From: DATHTC01 sp035456465
GTDB taxonomy: Bacteria; Actinomycetota; Thermoleophilia; Gaiellales; Gaiellaceae
DNA: 15,205 nt
Direction of reading: 5' to 3'
NCBI GenBank assembly: GCA_035456465.1
Contig: DATIDD010000019.1
Span: 1-15,205, forward strand
Of the stretch, positions 1-6,554 are shown piece by piece; within the stretch, counting starts at the first letter, position 1; every line of letters begins with the position of its first letter. The position numbers and the translations under genes are program-made. The notes beneath the pieces were generated by a model. It saw only the letters and a program-made list of their open reading frames with translations, did no database searches and was not told the DNA's origin.

Positions 1-224
1 TCGCCGGCGACGGCCTCTTTCAGCTCGAAGCCGGGCGTGCCGCGCTCGAGCGGTCCACCCCGCCAATCGTGCTGAACGACCACGATCGGGTCGCCGCGCC
101 GGCGCCACGCGGCAATCAGCTTGGCGACGTTCTCCTCGGCACGGGGATTGTCGCGGGGCCCGAGCGCCGGATCCTCGAAGCCGCGCTGAACGTCGACCAC
201 CAGGAGCGCACGCTGTCCGATCAT
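1..224 (-). CDS. Isochorismatase-family cysteine hydrolase, N-terminal part (cut by left edge)
   Basis: This is a partial gene: about 74 residues are visible from ATG at 224, and it continues past base 1. The N-terminus reads MIGQRALLVVDVQRGF, the usual isochorismatase/nicotinamidase opening: a beta strand ending in D-x-Q, with the Asp being the first residue of the family's Asp-Lys-Cys triad. It is followed by an 'IVVVQHDW' strand, as in the family. The Lys and the nucleophilic Cys lie outside the window, so catalysis cannot be confirmed. Members hydrolyse amides or vinyl ethers such as nicotinamide, isochorismate or N-carbamoylsarcosine; the substrate here is unknown. No Shine-Dalgarno is visible. 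TAGGGT sits 7 nt before the ATG, suggesting a leaderless start. It lies downstream of, and on the same strand as, ssrA, separated by 136 nt. Confidence 0.85.
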   Translation of the reverse strand, partial: MIGQRALLVVDVQRGFEDPALGPRDNPRAEENVAKLIAAWRRRGDPIVVVQHDWRGGPLERGTPGFELKEAVAG

Positions 225-231
225 CCGTCCG

Positions 232-237
232 ACCCTA
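232..237 (-). promoter_or_regulatory. Putative -10 hexamer TAGGGT, leaderless start of the hydrolase gene
   Basis: TAGGGT lies 7 nt upstream of the ATG at 224 on the minus strand, which puts transcription start at or next to the A of ATG. No convincing -35 is seen. It fits a pattern repeated at five other starts in the window. Confidence 0.4.
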
Positions 238-360
238 CCGTAGGTCGCGGCTCTGGCTTGGATCAGCAACGAACCACGGAGGGCGCGGACGTGACGCGCC
301 GCGGGCTGTGGCGCGCCGCGCCCGGCCGCCGATCGAAAACGCGCTGACTAGCCGGGGAAG

Positions 361-719
361 TGGAGGCGGCGGGAATCGAACCCGCGTCCGCGGACGCACC
401 GGTCAGAGCGTCTACAAGCTTAGGCCGCCCTTTGCTCTCGCCCGCCGGCCGGTGTGCGACCGACCTACCGACGGGCCAGCCATCCTTCGGTGTCGCGCCT
501 CCGGCGATTGGCTCTCCTTCGGCGCCGAGCCCGTTCTCTGATGCCTGATCCGGAGCCACGGGCCGAGCTCCGGGAGACACGTTGCCTAACTAGTTAGGCA
601 GCGAGTGCGAGTTCGTTATCCGCACTTACTTGGTGTTCCGGTGGTTTTACGAGGCCAACCGGAGACCTCGGCTTGCAGCTCTGCCGGAGAACCGACCACG
701 TCGAAACCAGGTCGCCCCC
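361..719 (-). ncRNA. ssrA: tmRNA (transfer-messenger RNA), one-piece
   Basis: tmRNA rescues stalled ribosomes: alanine-charged and bound to SmpB, it enters the empty A site and templates a degradation tag. The 5' end (at 719) reads GGGGGCGACCTGGTTTCGAC, the conserved tmRNA start. The 3' end has the T-arm GCGGGTTCGATTCCCGC and the acceptor strand CGCCTCC plus discriminator A at 361. The 5' GGGGGCG and 3' CGCCTCC pair over 7 bp with one G-U. CCA is not encoded. Length is about 359 nt, normal for one-piece tmRNA. The tag frame starts at GCG (623-621), preceded by the conserved AGTAAGT context, and reads ADNELALAA then TAA at 596-594. With the tRNA-borne alanine the tag is 10 residues, and it ends in the LAA typical of protease-recognised tags. 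smpB lies about 7.7 kb away at 8446-8922. Confidence 0.97.
583..600. repeat. 18-bp perfect palindrome in tmRNA, hairpin over the tag stop codon
   Basis: TGCCTAACTAGTTAGGCA is its own reverse complement. In the tmRNA it folds as a 7-bp stem with a CTAG loop. The tag stop codon TAA (596-594) lies in the 5' arm. Bacterial tmRNAs commonly carry a helix at the end of the tag reading frame, so this is the expected position. Confidence 0.7.
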
Positions 720-732
720 GTATGTCGAGCCG

Positions 733-739
733 TATTGTA
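733..739. promoter_or_regulatory. Overlapping divergent -10 hexamers for ssrA (-) and the GNAT/ADH unit (+)
   Basis: On the plus strand TATTGT (733-738) sits 7 nt before the ATG at 746. On the minus strand TACAAT (739-734) sits 14 nt before the mature tmRNA 5' end at 719, leaving about 7 nt of precursor that RNase P could remove. The two hexamers share five base pairs, so one core element may serve both directions. Neither side has a good -35. Confidence 0.4.
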
Positions 740-745
740 GCCCGG

Positions 746-1666
746 ATGGCCGCGATCGAGCTGAGCCGCGACGAGGACGACGACGCGCTCGCCCGCGGGC
801 TCCGCGTCGTCACGAGCGTCTTTCCCGACCGCGCGGTCACGGTCGCCGACCTCCGCGGGTACATCGAGCCGTTTCCGCACGTCTGCCTCGTCGCGGTCGT
901 GGGCGGCGAGGACGCCGGCTCGGCCCTCGGCGTGGCCGAGCCCGAGCTGCGGGAGGCGCGGCAGGCGTACGGGACGATCACCGTGCTCCCGCGGCACCGC
1001 GGCGAAGGCGTGGGGACCGCCCTCTACCACGCCCTGTCCGACTGGGCACGCAGCGAGGGATTCCGGGGCTTCAAGGGCAACGTCGAGGAGGGCGACGAAG
1101 CGAGCCTCGCCTGGACGCGGCGGCGCGGGTTCGAGGAGATCGGCCGGGAGACGAGGCTCGAGCTCGAGCTCGCAGGCTTCGAGCCGCCGCCCGTCGATCC
1201 GCCGGCGAGCGTCGAGATCGTCACCTGGGCCGAGCGCCCCGGCGTCGCCCGGGCGCTCTACGACGTCTACGTCGAGGCGAAGCCCGACATCCCGGGCGAG
1301 GAGGACGAGCCGGTCGAGGCCTTCGAGGACTGGCTCGCACACGACATGGGCGGCCCCGGCGACCGCCCCGAGGCGACCTTCGTCGCGCTCGCGGGCGACG
1401 AGGTCGTCGGGTACTCGAAGTTCTCCCTCACGGACGCGCAGCCGACGGTCGCCTTCCACGACCTGACCGGCGTCAGGCGCGCGTGGCGCGGGCGCGGCGT
1501 CGCCGGCGCGCTGAAGCGGACACAGCTGCGATGGGCGAAGGAGCACGGGTACGAGCGGGTCTCCACGCACAACGAGGAGCGGAACGAGCCGATCCGCCGC
1601 CTCAACGAGCGCTACGGCTACCGCCCCGCCCCGGGCCGGATCTTCGTCCGCGGCCCGCTCGCATGA
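746..1666 (+). CDS. Two-domain GNAT-family N-acetyltransferase
   Basis: The protein has 306 residues with two tandem GNAT folds. The first (about 1-145) has the acetyl-CoA loop RHRGEGVGTAL at 83-93. The second (about 155-306) has an equivalent RRAWRGRGVAGAL loop near 245-257 and ends in the usual 'NEPIRRLNERYGYRP' helix-strand. Tandem GNATs transfer acetyl groups from acetyl-CoA to amines or antibiotics; one half often keeps the activity and the substrate cannot be read from sequence. The reading frame is open upstream to 605, but that stretch lies inside the tmRNA gene. I chose ATG 746 because TATTGT lies 7 nt before it and no Shine-Dalgarno precedes ATG 722 or 746. The stop overlaps the ADH start as ATGA, indicating translational coupling. 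Confidence 0.85.
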   Translation: MAAIELSRDEDDDALARGLRVVTSVFPDRAVTVADLRGYIEPFPHVCLVAVVGGEDAGSALGVAEPELREARQAYGTITVLPRHRGEGVGTALYHALSDWARSEGFRGFKGNVEEGDEASLAWTRRRGFEEIGRETRLELELAGFEPPPVDPPASVEIVTWAERPGVARALYDVYVEAKPDIPGEEDEPVEAFEDWLAHDMGGPGDRPEATFVALAGDEVVGYSKFSLTDAQPTVAFHDLTGVRRAWRGRGVAGALKRTQLRWAKEHGYERVSTHNEERNEPIRRLNERYGYRPAPGRIFVRGPLA

Positions 1667-2667
1667 GGGCCGCGGTCCTCGAGGCGTTCGGCGAGCCGCT
1701 GGCCGTGAAGGAGGTTCCGCGGCCGGAGCCCGCGGCCGGCGAGGTGCTGGTGCGGCTCGAGACCTGCGGCGTGTGCCACACCGACATCCACACCGTGCAC
1801 GGCGACTGGGCCGTCGCGCCGGAGCTCCCTCTCGTCCCCGGGCACGAGGGGATCGGCCTCGTCGAAGCCGCTGGCGAGGGGTCGGCGGTCGCGGTCGGGA
1901 CGCGCGTCGCGATCCCGTGGCTCGGCACCGCCTGCGGCGAGTGCGAGCTCTGCCGCTCGGGCCGCGAGAACCTCTGCCCGCGCCAGCGGAACACCGGCTA
2001 CTCGCGGGACGGCTGCTTCGCGGAGTACGCGACGGCCGACGCCGCGTACGTGGTCGACGTGCCCGACGGCGTCGACCCGGTGGCCGCCGCGCCGCTCACG
2101 TGCGCGGGGCTCACGACGTACGCCGCGGTCCGCCGGGCCGGCACGCGCGAGGGCGACCGCGTCGCCGTGTTCGGGATCGGCGGCCTCGGCCACCTGGCGG
2201 TGCAGTACGCGCGGCTCGCGGGCGCCGAGGTCGTCGCGGTCGACGTCGTGCCGGAGAAGCTGGAGCTGGCGCGCGAGCTCGGCGCGGCCGAGGCCGTCGA
2301 CGCGTCCGGCGAGGACGCGGTACGCGCGATCCGCAGGCTCGGCGGCGCCGACCGTGCGATCGTGGTCGCGGCGACGCCGGTCGCGGCCGGGCAGGCGCTC
2401 GCGTCGCTCCGGCGCGGCGGCACGCTCGTGCTCGTCGCCCTCCCGCAGGGCGTCCTCGAGCTGCCGATCGTGCCGACGGTGCTCAAGGGGATCACCGTCG
2501 CCGGCTCGATCGTCGGGACGCGCGCGGAGCTCCGCGAGGTGCTCGACCTCCACGCCGCCGGGCGGACGCGCGTGATCACCGAGGAGCGGCCGCTCGACGC
2601 CGTGAACGAGGCGATGACGGACGTCGAGGCCGGCCGCGTGCCCGGCCGCGTCGTCCTCCGCGCGTGA
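1663..2667 (+). CDS. Zinc-dependent alcohol dehydrogenase (AdhP-like MDR)
   Basis: This 334-residue medium-chain dehydrogenase interconverts alcohols and aldehydes with NAD(H) in the cytosol. The GroES-like domain has the catalytic-zinc ligands C38 (CGVCHTD), H61-E62 (GHEG) and C147 (LTCAG). The structural-zinc lobe is complete: C91, C94, C97 and C105. The Rossmann loop GIGGLGH spans 171-177. D194 at the end of the second strand suggests NAD rather than NADP. Length is normal for the AdhP/AdhA group (about 335-345). It starts within the stop of the preceding acetyltransferase (ATGA), so the two are co-translated. The sequence closely resembles propanol-preferring ADHs, but the real substrate is not shown. 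It ends at a GC hairpin facing the convergent cox operon. Confidence 0.93.
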   Translation: MRAAVLEAFGEPLAVKEVPRPEPAAGEVLVRLETCGVCHTDIHTVHGDWAVAPELPLVPGHEGIGLVEAAGEGSAVAVGTRVAIPWLGTACGECELCRSGRENLCPRQRNTGYSRDGCFAEYATADAAYVVDVPDGVDPVAAAPLTCAGLTTYAAVRRAGTREGDRVAVFGIGGLGHLAVQYARLAGAEVVAVDVVPEKLELARELGAAEAVDASGEDAVRAIRRLGGADRAIVVAATPVAAGQALASLRRGGTLVLVALPQGVLELPIVPTVLKGITVAGSIVGTRAELREVLDLHAAGRTRVITEERPLDAVNEAMTDVEAGRVPGRVVLRA

Positions 2668-2677
2668 GCGCAGGCTT

Positions 2678-2711
2678 CGCCGGGCCCGAGCTCAGGCGGC
2701 CGGGCCCGGCG
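2678..2711. terminator. GC-rich hairpin between convergent ADH and coxM
   Basis: CGCCGGGCCCG (2678-2688) pairs perfectly with CGGGCCCGGCG (2701-2711) across a 12-nt loop. It begins 10 nt after the ADH stop and ends 30 nt before the coxM stop, so it is placed to stop transcription from both sides. No U-tract follows on either strand, as is frequent in high-GC actinobacteria; termination strength is inferred. Confidence 0.6.
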
Positions 2712-2740
2712 ACGCGCTGCTGCGTCTCGCGTCCGGAGCC

Positions 2741-3607
2741 CTAGCCGGCCCGCGCGACCGCGGCCGAGAGCGCACGCCGCGTCATCACCTCGGCGAGGTG
2801 GAGCCGGTACTCAGCGGACGCGTACGTGTCGCCGAACGGGCTGCCGATCGCCTCGCGCACATGTGCTGCCGCGGCGCCGATCGCCTCCGCCGACGGCTCC
2901 GAGCCGACGAGCTCGTCCACGGGGACGGCGACGGGAGCAGCGGTCGCGCCGCCGACGACGACGCGGGCGCGGGAGCACGACCCGCCCTCGACGCCGACGA
3001 CCGCGGCCACCCCGATGACGGCGTACCGGGACGCCGGGTGGGAGTGCTTCAGGTAGGCCGCGCCCGTCCCCGCCGGCGTCGCCGGGACGCGCACCGACGT
3101 GATCAGCTCCCCGGGCTCGAGCGCGGTCGTGAACACGTCCACGAAGCACTCGTCGGCGGTGAGCTCACGGCCGCCCGAACGGCTCGCGGTGACGATCGTC
3201 GCGCCGAGCGCGGTCGTCACCGTCGGGTAGTCGGCCGACGGGTCCGCGTGGGCGATGCTGCCGCCGATCGTGCCGCGGTTGCGCACCTGGCGGTCGCCGA
3301 TCATCCCGGCGGCCTCCGCGAGCACGGGGCAGGCCTCCCGCACGACCTCCGACGACGCGACGGACGCGTGCGTGGCGAGCGCGCCGATCACGACCGCGTC
3401 GCCCTCCCGCGCGATCCCGTCGAGCCCGGCGATCCCGCCGAGGTCGACGAGCGCCGACGGCGTGGCCACGCGGAGCTTCATCGCGGGGAGCAGGCTGTGG
3501 CCCCCGGCGAGCGCACGCGTCTCGCCGTCGGCGGCGAGCAGCTCGAGCGCCTCCTCGATGCTTCCCGGCCGGTGGTAGTCGAACGCAGCGGGTGTCATCG
3601 TGTACAT
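2741..3607 (-). CDS. coxM: CoxM-like FAD-binding medium subunit of a molybdenum hydroxylase
   Basis: This 288-residue subunit belongs to the CO dehydrogenase/xanthine dehydrogenase family FAD-binding proteins. It passes electrons from the iron-sulfur subunit to FAD and on to an acceptor. The two FAD pyrophosphate-binding motifs are present: AGGHS at 34-38 and TIGGS at 113-117, followed by AHADPSADYP. The C-terminal CO-dehydrogenase flavoprotein domain (about 175-280) is complete. ATG 3607 is chosen over the in-frame ATG at 3598 because GGAGGAG lies 5 nt before it. It is the last gene of coxS-coxL-coxM, 14 nt after the coxL stop. The S-L-M order is that reported for form II clusters; form I clusters are M-S-L. 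Confidence 0.92.
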   Translation of the reverse strand: MYTMTPAAFDYHRPGSIEEALELLAADGETRALAGGHSLLPAMKLRVATPSALVDLGGIAGLDGIAREGDAVVIGALATHASVASSEVVREACPVLAEAAGMIGDRQVRNRGTIGGSIAHADPSADYPTVTTALGATIVTASRSGGRELTADECFVDVFTTALEPGELITSVRVPATPAGTGAAYLKHSHPASRYAVIGVAAVVGVEGGSCSRARVVVGGATAAPVAVPVDELVGSEPSAEAIGAAAAHVREAIGSPFGDTYASAEYRLHLAEVMTRRALSAAVARAG

Positions 3608-3612
3608 CGCGT

Positions 3613-3619
3613 CTCCTCC
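3613..3619 (-). promoter_or_regulatory. Ribosome binding site GGAGGAG fixing the coxM start
   Basis: GGAGGAG lies 5 nt before ATG 3607 and 2 nt beyond the coxL stop. It is a strong Shine-Dalgarno and argues for ATG 3607 over ATG 3598. Confidence 0.75.
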
Positions 3620-3621
3620 GG

Positions 3622-6003
3622 TCAGCTCGTCTGCTGCATCGCCCGCCAGACCTTCTCGGGCGTGAGCGGCATGTCGAGGTGGGCGATCCCAAGCGGTGAG
3701 AGCGCGTCGATCACCGCGTTCACGACCGCGGGCGTGGAGGCGATCGCCCCCGTCTCGCCCGCGCCCTTCACGCCCAGCGGGTTGACGTCGGTCGGCGTCT
3801 CCGTGCGCTCGACCTCGAGCGGCGGGAAGAACTCGGCCTTCGGAACGGCGTACTCCATCAGGCTCGACGTGAGCAGCTGGCCGTCGTCGTCGTACTGCGC
3901 GCCCTCCCACAGCGCCTGCGCGACGCCCTGTGCGATCCCGCCGTGTACCTGGCCGTCGACGATCATCGGGTTGATCACCCGCCCGAGGTCGTCCACGGCG
4001 ACGTAGCGGCGCAGCATCACCTCGCCCGTCTCGGCGTCGATCTCCACGACGGCGATGTGCGTCCCGAAGGGGAACGTGCAGTTGGGCGGGTCGTAGTAGG
4101 TGAGGTCGTCGAGGAACGGCTCCTCGCCCTCGGGCAGGTCGTACCCGAGCGCGGCGGCCGCGGCGATCTCCTGGATCGTCTTCGACCGGTCGGGCGCGCC
4201 CTTGACGGCGACCTTGCCGTCGGCGTACTCGACGTCCTCCGGGCTGGCCTCGAGCATGTGCGCCCCGAGCCGGCTCGCCTTCGCCTTGATCCGCTGCAGG
4301 CTCTTGTAGACGGCGACGGCGCCGACGGCGGCACTGCGGCTGCCGTACGTGCCGTAGCCGAACGGGGTGCCGAGCGTGTCGCTGTGCTCGACGGTGACGT
4401 CCTCGATCGGGATGCCGAGCTCCGAGGCCACGACCTGGGAGACGGTCGTCTCGTGGCCCTGCCCGTGCGACTGCGCGCCGGAGGTGACCACGACCTTGCC
4501 GGTCAGGTGGACGCGCACGTTCGCGCTCTCCCACATGCTGGCGCCCCAGCCCTCGCCGACGGTGCCGATCCACGCCGACGGCGCCACGCCGCAGAGCTCG
4601 ACGTACGTCGAGAAGCCGATCCCGAGGTGGCGCCCCTCCTTCCGCGCCGCCTCCTGCTCGGCCCGGAAGTCCTCGTACCCGACGATCTCCAGCGCCCGGT
4701 CGAGCGCCTTCTCGTAGTCGCCGGTGTCGTACTTCAAGCCCTTGAGGATCCCGGCCGGGTCGTAGGGGAACGCATCGGGCGGGATGAAGTTCTTGCGCCG
4801 GAGCTCGACGGGGTCGAGCCCGAGCTCGCGCGCGAGCAGGTCGATGCCGCGCTCGACGGCGTACGTCGCCTCCGGGCGGCCGGCGCCGCGGTAGGCGTCG
4901 ACCATGCCGGTGTTCGTGTAGACGCCGAGCACCTGGCAGTGGATCGCCGGGATGCGGTAGGCGCCCGACAGCATGCGGCCGTAGAGCGTCGTCGGGATCC
5001 CGGGCGCGACGGTCGAGAGGATCCCGCCGAGGTTCGCGTACGTCTTCGCCTTGAGCGCCGTGATCGTCCCGTCACGCTTGGCGCCGATCTCCAGGTCGGT
5101 GACGTGGTCGCGGCCGTGCGTCGTCGCCACGTAGTTCTCCCGCCGCGTCTCGACCCACTTGATCGGACGGCCGACCTTCTCGGCGAGCGCGGCGACGAGC
5201 ACGTACTCCGGGTACAGGAAGATCTTCGTCCCGAACGCGCCGCCGACCTGCGGCGCGATGCAGCGCATCTTCGTCTCGGGGATGCCGAAGACGAACGCCG
5301 TCATCAGCAGCCGCATGATGTGCGGCGTCTGCGACGTCATCCAGACGGTGTACTGCCCGGTCGACGGCTCGTGCTCGGCGGCCGCGCCACGACCCTCGAT
5401 CGGCGTCGGGATCAGGCGCTGGTTGACGAGGCGCTGGCGGACGACGACGTCCGCCTCGGCCAGCCCGCGGTCCGTGGCCTCCGCGTCGCCGCACTCCCAG
5501 TCCATGACGATGTTGGACGGCGCGTTCTCGTGGATCTGCAGCGCGCCCTCCTCCGTCGCCGCCACCGGGTCGACGATCGTGTCGAGCGGCTCCCAGTCGA
5601 CCTGGATCAGCCCGAGCGCGTCCTCGGCGGCGTAGCGGCTCTCGGCCACGACCACGGCGACGCCCGCCCCGGTGAACGTGACGCGGTCGATCTCGAGCAC
5701 CCGCGGCGTGTTGACGAAGTTCTCCACCCCTCCGGCCTGCCAGGCGCACGGGAGCGCCGGCAGGTGCTCGAAGTCCTTGCCGGTGAACACGGCGACGACG
5801 CCGGGCGCCCGGGCCGCGGCGCTCGTGTCGATCGAGCGGATCCGGGCGTGCGCGTACGGTGAGCGCAGGATCGCGGCGTGCGCGCTTCCGTGCAGCTTCA
5901 GGTCGTCGACGTACTTGGCGGCGCCGGTGAGCAGGCGCGCGTCCTCGACGCGCTTGACCGGCGCGCCCATCAGGCTGGTGGTGGGTGTCTCGGCGACCGC
6001 CAT
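3622..6003 (-). CDS. coxL: CoxL-like molybdopterin large subunit, form II (AYRGAGR)
   Basis: This 793-residue catalytic subunit binds the molybdopterin-cytosine-dinucleotide cofactor. Known motifs are Q-VGGAFGTK (cofactor loop), QSHGQGHET, and GVKGAGETGAI near the C-terminus with the presumed base E750. The active-site loop is AYRGAGR at 370-376. True (form I) CO dehydrogenases have AYXCSFR with the copper-binding Cys; here that position is G373. The protein therefore belongs to form II, whose substrate is mostly unsettled and which may oxidise other aldehydes or heterocycles. Annotation simply as CO dehydrogenase would overstate the evidence. ATG 6003 overlaps the coxS stop (TGATG), implying translational coupling, with AGGTGA 8 nt upstream. 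Length is normal for the family. Confidence 0.93.
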   Translation of the reverse strand: MAVAETPTTSLMGAPVKRVEDARLLTGAAKYVDDLKLHGSAHAAILRSPYAHARIRSIDTSAAARAPGVVAVFTGKDFEHLPALPCAWQAGGVENFVNTPRVLEIDRVTFTGAGVAVVVAESRYAAEDALGLIQVDWEPLDTIVDPVAATEEGALQIHENAPSNIVMDWECGDAEATDRGLAEADVVVRQRLVNQRLIPTPIEGRGAAAEHEPSTGQYTVWMTSQTPHIMRLLMTAFVFGIPETKMRCIAPQVGGAFGTKIFLYPEYVLVAALAEKVGRPIKWVETRRENYVATTHGRDHVTDLEIGAKRDGTITALKAKTYANLGGILSTVAPGIPTTLYGRMLSGAYRIPAIHCQVLGVYTNTGMVDAYRGAGRPEATYAVERGIDLLARELGLDPVELRRKNFIPPDAFPYDPAGILKGLKYDTGDYEKALDRALEIVGYEDFRAEQEAARKEGRHLGIGFSTYVELCGVAPSAWIGTVGEGWGASMWESANVRVHLTGKVVVTSGAQSHGQGHETTVSQVVASELGIPIEDVTVEHSDTLGTPFGYGTYGSRSAAVGAVAVYKSLQRIKAKASRLGAHMLEASPEDVEYADGKVAVKGAPDRSKTIQEIAAAAALGYDLPEGEEPFLDDLTYYDPPNCTFPFGTHIAVVEIDAETGEVMLRRYVAVDDLGRVINPMIVDGQVHGGIAQGVAQALWEGAQYDDDGQLLTSSLMEYAVPKAEFFPPLEVERTETPTDVNPLGVKGAGETGAIASTPAVVNAVIDALSPLGIAHLDMPLTPEKVWRAMQQTS

Positions 6004-6467
6004 CACGCGGTCACCTGCCCGGCGGCGCGGATCGCCTTGACGATGTTCTCGTAGCCGGTGCAGCGGCAGAGGTTGCCCTCGATCCCGCGGCGGATGGCCT
6101 CGTCCGTCAGCTCCTCGCCGGAGTCGATCAGGTCGAGGGCGGCCATCAGCATCCCCGGGGTGCAGAAGCCGCACTGCAGGCCGTGGTGCTCGCGGAAGGC
6201 CTCCTGGATCGGATGCAGCGACCCGTTCGACGCGAGGCCCTCGACCGTCCGCACCGACGCCCCGTCGGCCTGGACGGCGAGGACGGTGCAGGACTTGACC
6301 GACACGCCGTCGAGGTGCACCGTGCACGATCCGCACTGCGACGTGTCGCAGCCGACGTTCGTGCCCGTCAACCCGAGGTGGTCGCGTAGGAAGTCGACGA
6401 GCAGCAGGCGTGGCTCCACCTCCGCCTCTCGCCGCGTGCCGTTGACGGTGACCGCGATCCGACTCAC
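6003..6467 (-). CDS. coxS: CoxS-like [2Fe-2S] small subunit of a molybdenum hydroxylase
   Basis: This 154-residue electron-transfer subunit carries two [2Fe-2S] clusters between the molybdenum centre and FAD. The plant-ferredoxin-type cluster ligands are C40, C45, C48 and C60. The second, helical domain has C99 and C102 (CGFCTPG) and C134 and C136 (CRCTGY). All eight cysteines are present and length is normal (about 155-165). The start is GTG 6467, set by AAGGAGGT 4 nt before it; the open frame continues far upstream but runs into the divergent moxR gene. It leads the coxS-coxL-coxM operon and overlaps coxL by one base (TGATG). A promoter, TGGAAA-N17-TATCCT, lies upstream. Confidence 0.95.
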   Translation of the reverse strand: MSRIAVTVNGTRREAEVEPRLLLVDFLRDHLGLTGTNVGCDTSQCGSCTVHLDGVSVKSCTVLAVQADGASVRTVEGLASNGSLHPIQEAFREHHGLQCGFCTPGMLMAALDLIDSGEELTDEAIRRGIEGNLCRCTGYENIVKAIRAAGQVTA

Positions 6468-6471
6468 GTGG

Positions 6472-6479
6472 ACCTCCTT
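6472..6479 (-). promoter_or_regulatory. Ribosome binding site AAGGAGGT fixing the coxS GTG start
   Basis: AAGGAGGT is a near-perfect anti-16S match 4 nt before GTG 6467. It decides the start within a frame that stays open more than 1 kb upstream. Confidence 0.8.
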
Positions 6480-6500
6480 GGCGGCTCTGGGACAGGGGCG

Positions 6501-6529
6501 AGGATACGCTCCGGCCGGGGCGATTTCCA
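6501..6529 (-). promoter_or_regulatory. Putative promoter of coxSLM
   Basis: On the minus strand TGGAAA (6529-6524) and TATCCT (6506-6501) are separated by 17 nt. They match the -35 consensus at 4 of 6 and the -10 at 4 of 6 positions. Transcription would start near 6494, giving a leader of about 27 nt that includes the Shine-Dalgarno. This is the only -35/-10 pair with good spacing found in the window. Confidence 0.45.
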
Positions 6530-6542
6530 CGGCCTCCTTCCG

Positions 6543-6548
6543 TACGAT
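6543..6548 (+). promoter_or_regulatory. Putative -10 TACGAT, leaderless start of moxR-like gene
   Basis: TACGAT ends 6 nt before the GTG at 6555, so the transcript would begin at or near the start codon. No Shine-Dalgarno is present. The identical hexamer precedes smpB at nearly the same distance. Confidence 0.4.
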
Positions 6549-6554
6549 GTCGCC

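Noticed and set aside
361..395. tRNA-like 3' end (GGTTCGATTCCCGC T-arm) as an ordinary tRNA gene
   Set aside because: No anticodon arm lies at tRNA distance; the matching acceptor strand is at 713-719, as in tmRNA.
263..580. Several ORFs over the tmRNA region on both strands
   Set aside because: The sequence is fully explained by ssrA (acceptor pairing, T-arm, tag). The translations show no protein features.
605..745. Upstream extension of the two-domain GNAT frame to 605
   Set aside because: The stretch lies almost entirely inside the tmRNA gene and has no GNAT similarity. The frame is open only because stops are rare at this GC.
673..1662. Frame extension upstream of the ADH ATG at 1663
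   Set aside because: The Arg-rich translation is an out-of-frame shadow of the GNAT gene. The ADH fold begins at MRAAVLEAFG.
3943..5862. Long plus-strand open frame antisense to coxL
   Set aside because: It is a shadow frame of a high-GC gene: Arg/Asp/Val/Leu-rich with no recognisable domain. coxL on the minus strand has complete family motifs.
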